The notes under the pieces: model-generated
What the model saw: only the letters and a program-made list of their open reading frames with translations
Databases searched by the model: none
What the model was told of the DNA's origin: nothing
Source: Anseranas semipalmata
Taxonomy: Eukaryota; Chordata; Aves; Anseriformes; Anseranatidae
DNA: 64,000 nt
Direction of reading: 5' to 3'
Assembly: GCA_013399115.1 (NCBI GenBank)
Contig: VXAA01003327.1
Coordinates: 588,447 to 652,446 of the forward strand
Program-made: the position numbers and the translations under genes
In this document: piece after piece, positions 47,785 through 59,510 of the stretch
Numbering within the stretch: position 1 is the first letter of the stretch
Layout of the letters: each line of letters begins with the position of its first letter

Positions 47785-50700
47785 TTTTAAGTCTTACATT
47801 ATTTAAACATCACCGACTGTAGCAGAGGGTAGGTGAGCAGAGCTGAGAGCCAGGCAGTGGTGACTGTGGCATGAAACACGGAGAATGAAAAGAGCCGGGG
47901 AGCAATAAACACGGCACTCAGCGCAGGCAGGCAGCAAAGGAAGGATCTGAAGAAGAGAGTTTGGAAAGATCTTGGTTTGTCTGACAGTTTCATCCTGAAA
48001 TGCAAATGCATTTAATTGTTTATAAAAGGGAACTGATAACGCTTCTGCCTATAAAGGGAAATTTTCAAAACCTGAAGATCATGCTTATGAAACAAAGGTG
48101 AGTGTAAAATCTTTGCTAAATCAGGAGCACAGTTTCCTAAAGAAATCTCTCTTTTAAAGTGAGACAGTGCTACATCTGCTGTAAAATAATGAGTATTTAC
48201 AAGGTAAGAATGTTGACTGTGCTATGATATTTTGCATTGCTTCCTATAATTCAGATAGGAACTATTTCAAAACACATCTGTCTGTTTTTCTGAAACATCA
48301 AGTCCAATTTTGTGCTAACCCTTGGAAGACCTTTATAGGATGTGAAGAGATCAAGAAATCAAAACAACAACAACAACAAGAATAGTCCCTTAACTTAACT
48401 TTGCTTAGATTCTGATCCTGCACATGGATGCATACAAAGAAGAAGAATTTCATTTCAGGACTGTAAATATTCATGTGCATTTTAGAAAGTTCTTAAAAAT
48501 TCAAATGCACAGGAAAAAAAAAACAACAAGCAGAACCATTTCATATCTATTGTATACACCTCAAAAAGTTATACGTTAATGCAAAATTAAGGATCTTTTC
48601 TAGTGGAAGTACAGCTCTCCCAGACAGTACAGAGGTGCAGGATGTCTCCAGCAGAAATCCTGGATTCTCTTATATTGAATCATTCCCCTTTTTAGTACTT
48701 GTTCCAGCCTCCCGCCTTTCAGCTGATGGCATCCAGTGCTAGACCATAATCACTGTCTTCTTTAAGCATGCAGAGGAATACCAGTATTGACAGGTAGAAC
48801 TTTACATAAATATACCCTAATAAAGGCATATGGGCAAAGTGTGACAGGTAAATAGAGGTGACAACATAATAAAGGTGCCCACACTATTTAAAGCAAAAGG
48901 GGAAAAAACCCTTCACACCAGCTCTTGATAAGATTAAACATCCTCCTCTTAAGGAAGGAAGTGAACCATAACAGATCTGAGCTGGATTCAGTGGAGTTTC
49001 TGAGCGGTGCGTGTCTGCGGAGGAGGGTCATTCCAGTTCTTTTGGAAATCGATTACATTCCCCAGCTACCTACTGTTATATTGCACCAGGATATTATTGT
49101 ACAGTCTTGCTACACAGCCTTCCATTATAAAGCAGTTCTATTGGCTTTTCAATGTTCAATGAAGGCTAGAATTGCCACAGAGTTTTCAATTAAAGAAAAT
49201 TCAAAACGAAAATGAAAAAAAAAAAAAAGGTTGGGTTGAAAGTTTTTAGCAAAGGTATTTATGGCTGGCTGTCACGCTCTCTTTTTTCCTCCTTTCTTCC
49301 AAAAGTTTTTTTAACGTGTTCATTTAAACAGACATGTTGTGCAGAGTTCTTGAAAGGAACACAAATGGCATCATTCCAGTAGTGTAGTAATAAATAAAAA
49401 GTGGATATCCTTACAAATTTGGTATAAACTTAATATTGCCCAGGTTAGACTGGGGTAGGCTACATTTACCTGTGTTCACTTCAGCTGCATCACCACAGGA
49501 TGCTACTAGGACATATCGAAAGTTGTTGCTCAGCCTATGGCAGACTGTAGTAACTATTTATCCTAACTCCCAGTCTGGTGAAAACACCCTGTGGTACCTA
49601 CTGCAACCACGTGAGACACCGTATATCCCTACCCAAACTGAAGTGCCCGGCTGCACAGGTTTCTTACCAATGACAAACATCAACATGCAAATCCTGAGCA
49701 CTCCCTGGGTTAGCAGAAAACATAACTGCTTGCAAAACGTGGCTTATGCTTGCCCCTACTAAGGTCTGATTTTTTTCAATGTTCTACCTTTTGTATTAAT
49801 GGTCTGAACAAATTGGGTTAATTGTTTTGCTGGCTGTAACAGACCCTATATTTGCGTTCAAGATTTATGTTGCAGCCAGTTTCCAAGGTGATGGCCATTT
49901 AATCATTGTTTATGTAGAAGTGATTAACTAAATGCCCAAAAAAAAAAAATCCTGGTTAAAACTTGAAACCAAGTGGGGGTCTGTAAAAAGCTAAACATAA
50001 ACCTGAAGAATTCAGGCAAGAATGTGAGATCCTGTCTATATGGGGTTTTAATTCCTTTAAACAATTGTATGTCAAGAATATGCTGCTTACAATGAGTTTA
50101 CAGATTTTTAATTGCATTTTTGCTGTTCAGTTACATTCCTTAAAACTTTGCACAAGACACGTCTGGAATGAGAGGCTATCACAGAGGGCAACAGCCATAT
50201 TTGAGAGCATTTTTTCCATGCACAGGTCTCTCTCTAATACTTATTTTTACTTCTTGATTGCATTTCACAATAGCAACCAGGCACCCCAGGCAGTGTTTTT
50301 AGGGCAATTACTACAATTCTCGGGTGGTCACTCTGCATTAGATTTCATGCCTTATAAAACAACATGAGGTGTGCTATAATCACTCAGAAATATACAGCCT
50401 TTCATGTCCTATTGCTTAATTAAGGAGTGTGTTTTGCAGTAGAGATATTATTGCTAGTCTGTGGTTTTTAATTTTACTATACAGTAAAAGCACCCTAATT
50501 CATACTAGTAACGGGCAGACCTGCAAATTAGTGCATTTGCTGAATTAGAAAATAAGTGAATAAACTGCAGAAAGAAAATCTAAATGTGAACACTGCAATA
50601 TTAAAGGAAATGTGCTCATTTATCCCAGGAAATACAGCTGAGTCTCATTTTGGTGATATTCGATAGTGTAACACCTTGGATTTTTTAAATATAATGAGGC

Positions 50701-51056
50701 TTCAGACCCCAGCCCTGCAATGAGCTCCCTGTGTGTGGGCTCCTGTGCAAATACGGATTTCAGCACAGCCTCCCGGGAGAGCTGAGTATCACTTGTGGCC
50801 GTACTGAGAAGGGGGTAACAAGATACTGGGAGGACTTGTGGAGACAGCGGGGTGTTGTGGAGATTATCGTTTCTGTGAGGTGGTGAAATAAAAGCCAGTG
50901 ATCTTCCTGTGACTTTTACATTAACATAAATGCTGTAACTTCTAAAGCTATGTTTGATTTTTTGAGAGACACTGATAAGTAGATAAGTCACAAAATTTGA
51001 CCTACTTGAATAAAATATCTATAATCTGACCAACAGTGTGCTATAATCTCCATTTT
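47785..51056. other. Noncoding AT-rich interval
   Basis: No named repeat is visible. Frames reach 123 codons (50620-50991, minus) without recognisable domains. The low repeat content leaves room for conserved noncoding elements, which cannot be judged from one genome. Confidence 0.45.
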
Positions 51057-51073
51057 TCTCTCTCTCTCTCTCT
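51057..51073. repeat. (TC)n microsatellite, short
   Basis: About eight TC units, flanked by T-rich sequence. Confidence 0.85.
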
Positions 51074-51587
51074 TTTTAATAAACTCACTGGCTTTTTTGC
51101 TGGGACATGTAAAATGGCTAACTGCTGACAAAGACTCACTGAGTAAATGCACTCACTCTGCCCATCTCCCTCTCTTTCAGCATCAGAAATTAAGAAAACT
51201 TTTAGCCCCAACCCTCACCTCAGATTATTTTGATGTTAGCAATTCTCCACACACAGACCATAAGAAGCACGATTTCTACCAAAGCCAACCATGCCAATGT
51301 TCCAGGTTCAAAGCCTGGTGTTTGAAGAGCATGGGGCAGCACGTAACATGTACAGGGATTTGCACGGGGTTCTCCAACAAGATTCAAATGTCCTCTTCCA
51401 ACACAGTTGGCCCTGCTGAGGAGGCTGGTTTCTCCAGCTTGCTTCATCACCCTCCAGCAGCGCTGTCTGGGCAGCTCTGTCTGCCTCACCGCTCATGTGA
51501 ATATGCCCCAACCCACAGCACTTTGCATGAGCCAGATAAGACGAGCAAAAACTGCCTCTTTAAGCTTATTCAAACAACCAAGATCTT

Positions 51588-51639
51588 TTGGCCAAGTTGG
51601 CCAAGTTGGCCAAAAGAGATTCTTGGCCAAGTTGGCCAA
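51588..51639. repeat. Five-copy TTGGCCAA palindrome array
   Basis: The palindrome TTGGCCAA occurs at 51588, 51597, 51606, 51623 and 51632. The first three and the last two are spaced exactly nine bases apart with a G linker, and the two blocks are separated by AAGAGATTC. TTGGC/GCCAA half-sites are the recognition core of NFI proteins, but the spacing is not the classical five-base one. Confidence 0.9.
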
Positions 51640-53883
51640 AACACTTTCCACCAAGGCTCTGCTTGACTCCTGTTGACCCACTCCAACAGCACACCGTTAG
51701 AGCTCAGCCAGGACAGCAGTTTCTGCCCTGCCTTTGGAGTGCTTCAGCTCACCAAAATCTCATCTGCACCTGGCTAGCAATTGTTAATGCTTAATAATTA
51801 CTGTCCCTAGTCTGGTTGGAGGCACGTTTAGCTAGCAAAGAGCTAATTGCCTGTCTACTAGGGCAGTTCATGGGGTCATCTTTAGAGCTTCAGACAGAAA
51901 TACTGTATCATACATAGGCAGATTGCCCAAGTCATCACAGTGGCGCTTCTGCAGCTGCCTGGTTTATGGTCCTTCTGTGCTAGTAGTGCTCTAACCTACA
52001 CTGGCAACTTCTGGGCAACAAACATCCCATGGAGAGGGTGGGAATTTCTGACTTGCCTGGGAGACAGGTTTCATCCTAGGTTCATAAAGACGTGTGCAAT
52101 GTCCTCCCCCAATGTGAAGAAACATTCTGCCACAGGAATTATTCGGTGCTTTTCAGTCTGAGATCTCTCTAGTTGCTATTGTGAGCCCCAAAATTACTGA
52201 ATACTTTGGAAAACTATCATGACCAACTGCAGTGATCTCAACGGACTATCTACAGTGCAGCATGAGGAAATATTTCCTTCTATTGACTTAAAATTTATGT
52301 CCAGCCTACTTCAATGAAGCACACTCGTTGCCTCTACCCCATGGGAAAAAAAGGGGGAAAAAAGAGAAATGGCTGCTCTTGTTTTATTTATGTTCTTTAT
52401 AATCATAAATATCTGCATTCAGTCACCCTCTTACAAGCAGAACAGTCCAACACTGCTATCTCTTATTCCAGGCCTACTTCTGCACTCATTGTAGTCAGTG
52501 GCCAAAATTCATATGGATTTCACGCGGAACAAGAGTAGTCTCTATATATAAGCCCTCCTTATACATCTCGCCATCTGTGCTGAAGTAAACAAAAAAGCCA
52601 TATTAAAATCAAGCTCAGCTGGAAACAGAAGGAGAGGAGGAAATACCAGCAATTGCTGAATATAAAGCAATAAACAGATTTAAAAGGTGTTACAAATAAT
52701 GGATGGCTTTTTATAAAAAGTTGCAGCTGTACTGTATATGACTTTCTTAAACATGCCCATGTTGAGGCTCTTTCTTACGTTTAGTGCATATTGCATTTAT
52801 TAATACAATGTAAAAAATAATCTATAATATTCATTAACAGTATAGACAGTAATATAAAATATTTTTAAATAATTGATTGTTTTTCACTCCTGCAAGGAGA
52901 AAGATTTCTTCATTACAATCCTTGTCCTGTTACAGTCTGTGTGCATGCCCAGATTTGCACTGTTTCATTTAACAGAGAACCACACAAACTCCAGGATTTA
53001 CCCCCAGAGATTTTGCTCAGGAGTGACAGGGTGAGGCTTTCATTCTACAAAATTGCACGGCGTGGCAGAGGCTTCAAATCAGTGAAATGCCCCTGTTTAG
53101 GAAAACATACCTAAGACAAGCAGCCTTAGGCGTGTGCTTATGTGCTTCCTTGAATCAGCCTGATTGCTGTATTTTCCCTGAGGCAGAGATAAGGTTTACA
53201 GGCAGGACCCAAATTTGGGCCGGTCCAAAGCTAATTTAAATGTATCTTTTCCCTCTCCCTCTTTCCTCTACTGAAAGAGCTGGGTTTGCCGCACATCTTA
53301 TTCCTATCTGCCTTTATTAGGCTTTTTATAAACGCGTAAGAAAAAAAAAATTCAGCATCCCAGACATCTTCTTGGGTTTAAGATCTTAACAAATGAGGAC
53401 ACAGCTGGGCTACTTGGTCCATGGATTTGCTAGCTGCAGGATTAAGTCCAGCTGAGCTGAAGTTTATAAACCAAGTTATTGACTTTAAAAATTCTCATAC
53501 CGCTTATCAAAACACACCACATTGAAAGAACACCCTTCCCAGAATCAAACGTGGCAAAGCTTTCTCAATTATAGGCAGCCTCTCCCCACACAGCAGCCCT
53601 CACCATAACCCTAACAGTCTGCTGCATCTACTTCATTTCAAGACTTGCTCTCAAGTTGCTCTAAAAAATAGTCTTTTCTATCTTCCATCCCAAATAAGCA
53701 AGGTCTAGGCAGCAAAAGGTTGGTTTCATATAGCCCAGAACTGAAATAGGAAACAAACAGTGAGACACCAGGCATCAGCATCCCTCTGCAAAGCCCCGGC
53801 TTCCATTAGGTGCACCCTGCCTAAAAGGATTTGTTTCTAGTCTGAAGTTAGCACGGCGCCTTTGTACGTTGCTTTTCACTAAA
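51640..53883. other. Noncoding interval
   Basis: No gene or named repeat is visible. The block at about 52.6-53.3 kb is free of recognisable repeats and is a candidate for conserved noncoding sequence, which is only a guess. Confidence 0.4.
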
Positions 53884-53950
53884 GGTCTGATCCAGCTGCC
53901 ATTAAAATCAATGAAAAGGCTCCCATTGACTTCAAAGGAATCAAGGTATA
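53884..53950. repeat. Ancient amniote repeat fragment with inverted arms
   Basis: GGTCTGATCCAGCTGCCATT, AAAATCAATG and CCCATTGACTTCAAAGG form an imperfect inverted arrangement. It resembles a widespread reptile/bird sequence with 'CTGATCCTGC ... GAAGTCAATGG ... CCATTGACTTCAATGG'. The family name is not recalled. Confidence 0.42.
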
Positions 53951-55796
53951 CCATCTATTGCTGTAGATGAAAAATACCAAAGGAAAAGAAAATCTCTGTC
54001 TTCTAGTGTATACTTTCGATTTTTATAGTCTTCACCATAACAATGTTGTGAGGGAAAGGGACGGGAAAATTTTCCAAGTCAATGCTGAAAACTGCAAAAA
54101 ATGAAAGTTTTTAACAAAAGCAGACACTTTCCCATTTATTTCAAAATGCATTTTTTCTCTCAAAAACTGTTTTCAGCAGCAAATATGTGACTAGTTAAAA
54201 ATCTAAACCACCAATAGAGCCAGGAAAGCATTTTAAAATATATAATCCTTTGAGACATACACATTCTTTCTGCCCACTTACTCTTCAGTTACCAGACCTC
54301 CATCTCCACATTTCTGTGACTTTGGAGCCTTAAAAAAAGAGGGGTTGGATATTAGTGCTTTTATTGCCTGTGTCTGTAAGGAGGACCCCAGCGTCTGCCT
54401 CTCAGCCCAGTGCTCTGTGACAGACATAAGGGGGGATATCACATATAAGAAAGAGAAGGATTTATTAGAGCACAGAAGGCTGGGTTAGAAATCCTGCTAT
54501 GCAGCTTTATAGATGCATATATTTAAAACACATTTCAGCAGCTTTATATACCATTACAGTTATTGAATTTTTCATCTTTGACTTAGATATGAATTATTTA
54601 ATTAGAAACTTCAATACCTGCATAACTTTGAAACCCTTCCGCTATTATTCTTACTCAAAAAAATATTTGCACCTGGGAGAATTTCCTAGCAATCAAAACT
54701 TTTATTGAAAGCAGTAGTACAACTGAGGTAGGCTACATTATTCAGGTAGTTTGGATCAGGCCACGCTTTGGTTCACATTACATCTGGCTTTCCTTGAACG
54801 CAGTGACCTGACATTTGGTTATTGTTTAGTGAATATGATTTTCAACCAAACTATTCCCTCTGGATTCTCTGGAATCAAATAGAACAATCTTGAAAATATC
54901 CAGATGTCTCTATTTTTTAAAAAACATTCATTTTAATTAATTCTCTGGTTTTAAAATATTTTATAATAGTTCAGTATCTCCAGCAGGTCCTTTTTTTTTT
55001 TTTTTTTCCCTGCAGACTACTTTGAAGGAATCACAAGCTATTGAAACTTTGTGTAAGGCATTTTTCTATGATGCAAAGGAGATCACCTCTGCATTTTACA
55101 TCCTGCTGTTCAGAGCAAGAACAAGTCTATCTTTCTATCTGCTCTGCTAGGGCCATGTGCATGGTATGTTCAAGGAAGAATGATGGGAAAGATGCTCAGC
55201 GTGTTGCATGCAATTGTACAATATGTATAACCAAGGGCAAATACATAACTTACCTAAGTGATCCCTGCTGACCCACTGGTGGAGCTCCACACAAGGAATT
55301 CCCATCAACCTCAAAGGTAGCTCTGCAGGACTGGTTCTGTCCTCTCGGGTTAAATCCTCACACCCCGGGAAGCACAGACTGGAGTTTGTCCTTCCAAGGG
55401 ACCCAGGCACCACCAATCTGAGCTTGCTCTGTACACCCTAATGTGTCGTTAGCTGAAGTGACTCATCCCTTAAACGAAAATAAAGGTCATTCAAATCAGT
55501 AAAAAAACAAAGCAGGATGTGCCTCTAAGCAATTTATGTGCATTACATTGAATTGCCAGACATGTTTTTGCCATCCATACAACTGCACTGTACCTGGTGT
55601 TTCAGGACACAGGGAGCGTTCACAAATGAAAAGAGCAGAAATTGATCTAGTTGCTGAAGAGTAATTAGAGTATTACAGGGGTGGACAGGCTGGTTCATAA
55701 AGCACTGAGCTGCACTGTGAGCACTGCTCTAAGAGGAGATGCATCTTTTTACTCCACATAAGCAGAGAACTTGCAGGCTCTTGCTTTTCTTCTTGT
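53951..55796. other. Noncoding AT-rich interval
   Basis: A 17-base T run at 54991-55007 is followed by CCCTGCAG, which looks like a splice acceptor but has no supporting exon. Nothing else is recognised. Confidence 0.5.
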
Positions 55797-55896
55797 GGCA
55801 CTAAGGGACATGGTTTAGTGATGGAACTCAGTAGGTCGGATGGCTGGACTTGATGATCTTGAAGGTCTTTTCCAACCTACATGATTCTATGATTCT
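55797..55896 (+). mobile_element. CR1 LINE, extreme 3' end only
   Basis: GGCACTAAGGGACATGGTTTAGTG, GGACTTGATGATCTTGAAGGTC, TTTTCCAACCTACATGATTCTATGATTCT. This is the last 100 or so bases of an avian CR1 with its canonical tail. It is a different subfamily from the copies at 15, 31 and 39 kb. Confidence 0.88.
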
Positions 55897-56187
55897 CATT
55901 CGCACAGACAGCACTGATGGTGCAGGCTGCATGGAGGCACACACCCGGAGCACAAATATAATTCCTTCCTGGCAACCACCATCACACAGTCCGTGCTCAG
56001 AAGACCAAGTCTGCATGGTTCCCTGGCAGAGCTGTGACTGACCACATGTTTTACAGATGACCTTCTCACTGTCCTCCTTGTGTGGGCACAGGCTGGAGTG
56101 AAATCACTATTGGAATATTCTGTACAGAAATCCAATGGTTTAGAAAACTTTTCTATTGGTATCTACCAATATATTATTGTGATCTAA
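55897..56187. other. Spacer between two CR1 copies
   Basis: No repeat or gene recognised. Confidence 0.5.
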
Positions 56188-56663
56188 GAGAGACATAGAC
56201 ATACTGGAAAGAGTCCAACAGAGGGCCACAAAAATGATGAAAGGACTGAAGCAACTCTCCTATGAGGAGAGGCTGAGATTGCTGGGGCTGTTCAGCCTTG
56301 ACAAGAAGAGGCTCAGGGGAGATCTTATCAGTGACTATAAATATCTGCAGGGAGGGTGCAAAGGAGACAGAGCCAGACTCTGCTCAGTGGTGTCCAGTGC
56401 CAGGACAAGAGGCAATGGGCACAAACTGGAACACAGGAGGCTCCCCCTGAACACCAGGAAGCACTTCTGTGCTGTGCGGGTGACTGAGCACTGGCACAGG
56501 TTGCCCAGAGAGGTTGTGGGGTCTCCTCCTTGGAGATCTCCAAAAGCCTCCTGGACGTGGTCCTGGGCACCCTGCTTTGGGTGTCCCTGTTTGAGCAGGG
56601 GTTGGACCAGATGACCTCCAGAGGTCCCTTCCACCTCAACCATTCTGTCATTCTGTGATTCTG
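56188..56663 (+). mobile_element. CR1 LINE, 5'-truncated, avian type
   Basis: It starts AGACATAGACATACTGGAAAGAGTCC and runs through CTATGAGGAGAGGCTGAGA, GGGGCTGTTCAGCC, AGTGCCAGGACAAGAGGCAATGGG and GCACTGGCACAGGTTGCCCAGAGAGG. It ends in ATTCTGTCATTCTGTGATTCTG. It is a CR1 subfamily distinct from the 15/31/39 kb copies and closely related to the next element. The 126- and 120-codon frames here are frames through CR1. Confidence 0.93.
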
Positions 56664-56716
56664 CAACTCCTCAGAAAATACTCTGGACATTTAAGAACTG
56701 GCATCATTTAATGCAT

Positions 56717-56773
56717 GTTTTGTTTTGCTTTGTTTTGTTTTGTTTTGTTTTGTTTTGTTTTGCTGTTGTTGTT
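56717..56773. repeat. (TTTTG)n microsatellite
   Basis: About nine TTTTG units with one CTTTG variant near the start, followed by three GTT units. Confidence 0.92.
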
Positions 56774-57265
56774 CCTGTAAAGAAGCCCTCTATGCTATGG
56801 AAACATAGCCAGCTTGACGTCATCCAAAAAACAAAAGGAAAGTTTGGGTGAATGACTGAACAGCTCGGGGTTGCAGCACAAGTAACTCACAAGACACCAC
56901 GGACACTGGGCAGGGACAGCAGTGCTGTGCTAAAACGAAAGACAACGGTGAGAGTGTTTGTTTTGGAGTTGTGATAACTAATGAGTGTGAACTGCAAGGA
57001 CAAGATAACACAGTAGTTTTCACTGACACCAATGTCATAATGTTTCCTCTTCCCTCTGATTCATGTCCGAGAGAGCACTGCCATTACCACCTTGCCTTTT
57101 GACCCCACACGATGCCTTCCCTTTATCAGTGCTGCTACCCTGAAAAATGCAGAGGCTGGAAGCAATCCATTTTGAGACTCTGGCCCTGGATGCACCAACC
57201 CGCGCGTCCAACCTCACAAAAGCAGCTGAAGACAATGGGATTACTCCAGGAAGTAAAGAGAACTT
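56774..57265. other. Spacer between CR1 copies
   Basis: Unique sequence with no gene or repeat recognised. Confidence 0.5.
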
Positions 57266-57692
57266 AGGGCCACAAAGACGGTGAAGGGACTGGAGCTCCT
57301 TACCTATGAGGGCAGGCTGAGAGAGATGGGGCTGTTCAGTCTGGAGAACAGGAGGCTCAGAGGGTGATTTTATCCATGTCTATCAATCCCTGAAGGGAGG
57401 GTGCAAGGAGCACAGAGCCAGGCTCTGTTCAGTGGTGCCCAGTGCCAGGACAAGAGGCAATGGGCAGAAATTGGCAGACAGGAGGCTCCCTCTGACCATC
57501 AGGAAACACTTCTGTATGAGCGGGTGACTGAGCACTGACACAGCCCACAGAGGTTGTGGGGGCTCCTTCAAAAACCACCTGGACGTGGTCCTGGGCACCC
57601 TGCTCTGGGTGTCCCTGCTTGAGCAGGGGCTGGACCAGATGGACCCAGAGGTCCCTTCCACCTCAACCATGCTGTGATTCTGTGATTCTGTG
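57266..57692 (+). mobile_element. CR1 LINE, 5'-truncated, avian type
   Basis: GGGCCACAAAGACGGTGAAGGG, GGGGCTGTTCAGTCTGGAGAACAGGAGG, GTGCCAGGACAAGAGGCAATGGG, CACCTGGACGTGGTCCTGGGC, ending in GTGATTCTGTGATTCTGTG. It is the same subfamily and orientation as the copy 600 bases upstream. Small deletions are visible relative to that copy, for example after CAGAGGTTGTGGGG. Confidence 0.92.
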
Positions 57693-59139
57693 AAGGACAT
57701 GTGTGTTTCTGGTAGAGGGTTTCTGACACAGAGGAGTCCCAGCTCCCCAGGACACAAGGATTAGTTTTTATCCTTTGTGCCTAACGAGATATTGCTCTTT
57801 AAAACAGTCATTGGTGCACAGGAATAGGAAATATAAATGCCATTTCCAAGAGAGACGAAAATGTTTTCAGCATAATAACAAATATCCTGAAACAGTCTGC
57901 GCTGGTGAGTGAACAGAGGATTACATTTAAATTCAACATTCTTAATGTACATTTCTAATCTTAAATTTCTAAAAAGATTAGCCATTTACAGGATGAATAA
58001 CAGCTTCTGCAGTCATTGCAGCTAGTATAAAAATCATAAAGGTTAGCAAACTGTGTGGATCGGAATATAAACTAATCGGCATCTGGGATTAGGAAGAAAT
58101 CTCCTCCAATTCATTGGTAAAGGCTTATTCAAATACCGAACGGAGCCCATTATTCTGTTTTGCTGTTAATAACTCAGGTGACATTTGCCATATGCCATCA
58201 AAGAGCCTAGGGTCAATATGAATTTTATCTCTGTTAAGGCCTGCAGATTCGGCCTCAAATTGTGAGTCCACAGTTCTATACCGAGTTGAGCATTCCCGTT
58301 TTTAAACAGTTTTTGAATGCAGTAGGGATTATTTGGGAACTGCGCAATGCAAAGGTGCAAGGGAGGAAGCCCAGGAGGGGCAGAAAAGAATGGAAATAAG
58401 ATTTGACACAGGATAAATATCAAAACAGGTGATTATTTTTTTTATCTTAGCCAACTGTGCTAAGTTTGTACTTTTAAACTGGGATCACTGTGTATCTCCA
58501 ATCAAATCACACTCAAAGCAGTTATTCTAGCATGTCCCTAGCTGCATGTACACAGTAATTTTGGCATGTTATTCATATGCTGAGTTTCCTACAGAAAGGG
58601 AAATAAACTGAAAGAAAATTTTTTCATAGTTAAAAAAAGCACAGTGAAGGTTTGACCTGAAAGCGAGGACAAGACTCAACATGTGCCCTGTCAGATTTTC
58701 TGGAAGAAAGTTTGAAAGCCTTATATAGGAGGAATTGCACCTCAGTTTCTTAAGCTTCAAGACCTGTAGAAAAGTCACTCCACACACACAGTGCAAGAGG
58801 GAATCTGGAAGATCATTTCCATGCCTCGTTTTTGGGGGGGCCACCTCTCCTACCATGAATTAGTAAGATGTGTTTAGGGGTGGTGGTGCTTCTCACCCAG
58901 AAAAACGAGTCGGCTCTACGAAACTGTTTTTCCTAGAGCTGTCAAGCATCGCAGCTAGCACAGCCAGCTTCAGACTCCCTGAAGTCTCTTTCTGCAGGGT
59001 CTGTGTCCCATGTATCTGCAGCACAGACCTGCTGCAGCTCCTGCCCCTCCAGACAGTCTGCGCCGTCCTTGCAAGGTGTGGGTGGAGAGGATGGGCAGTC
59101 ACATTTTCCCCAACAGAACCCAATTATCACAGCATTGTG
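57693..59139. other. Noncoding interval
   Basis: No gene or named repeat is visible. The stretch at about 57.8-58.3 kb has no repeat signature and could be conserved noncoding DNA. Frames of 74-95 codons are unremarkable. Confidence 0.42.
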
Positions 59140-59510
59140 TGAGATTACCAGATAAAACCAGAGGTCCATCTAGCTCTGCATCCTACTTGGTTTGGGCCAA
59201 TGGAGGATGTCTAGAGAAGAACATAAAATGGGGAAATTATGGGGTGATACCTTGCTACCATGTGTTCACTCACTCCAGCGTGTTACAGCAAAGAGATTTC
59301 TTATGCCAGTACCGGTGCCTCTGCGGATATTTTTTCCCTCAGGAATTCATCCAAGCCCTTTCTGAACCCACATAAACTCTTGGCATTAAGAGCACTCAGT
59401 TTTGTGAATGTCCTGTAGCAAGAAGCTGTCCAGTACAAATTGCATGGAGAACAACTCCCTCGGGCTGTTTTGAAGCTGGCACCTGCTGTTTGCCTGTGCT
59501 GGCCCTAAGT
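59140..59510 (-). mobile_element. Ancient CR1-clade LINE 3' end, reverse
   Basis: Plus-strand blocks in order: CCAGAGGTCCATCTAGCTC, GGGTGATACC, GGAATTCATCCAAGCCCTTT, TGAACCCACATAAACTCTTGGC, GGCTGTTTTGAAGCTGGCACCTGC. These match the reverse complement of the 3' end of old reptile/bird CR1 ('AAAGGTCCATCTAGCCCAGTATCC', 'AGTGATCC', 'TTCATCCAAACCCTTTTTGAACCCA', 'TACTCTTGGCC', 'TGTTTTGAACCTGCTGCC'). It is much older than the CR1 copies at 55.8-57.7 kb. Confidence 0.65.

Noticed and set aside
51302..51318. tRNA T-arm-like hairpin CCAGG-TTCAAAG-CCTGG
   Set aside because: The stem and TTCAA loop are right, but no matching acceptor stem, D-arm A box or anticodon arm is found at the proper distances on the plus strand, so it is not called a tRNA.
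54991..55015. Strong splice-acceptor look-alike (17 T then CCCTGCAG)
   Set aside because: The sequence after it does not stay open in a convincing frame and no donor is evident; T-runs ending in CAG arise by chance.
56234..56614. 126-codon forward frame and 120-codon reverse frame
   Set aside because: Both lie entirely in a CR1 3' end, outside the CR1 coding region.
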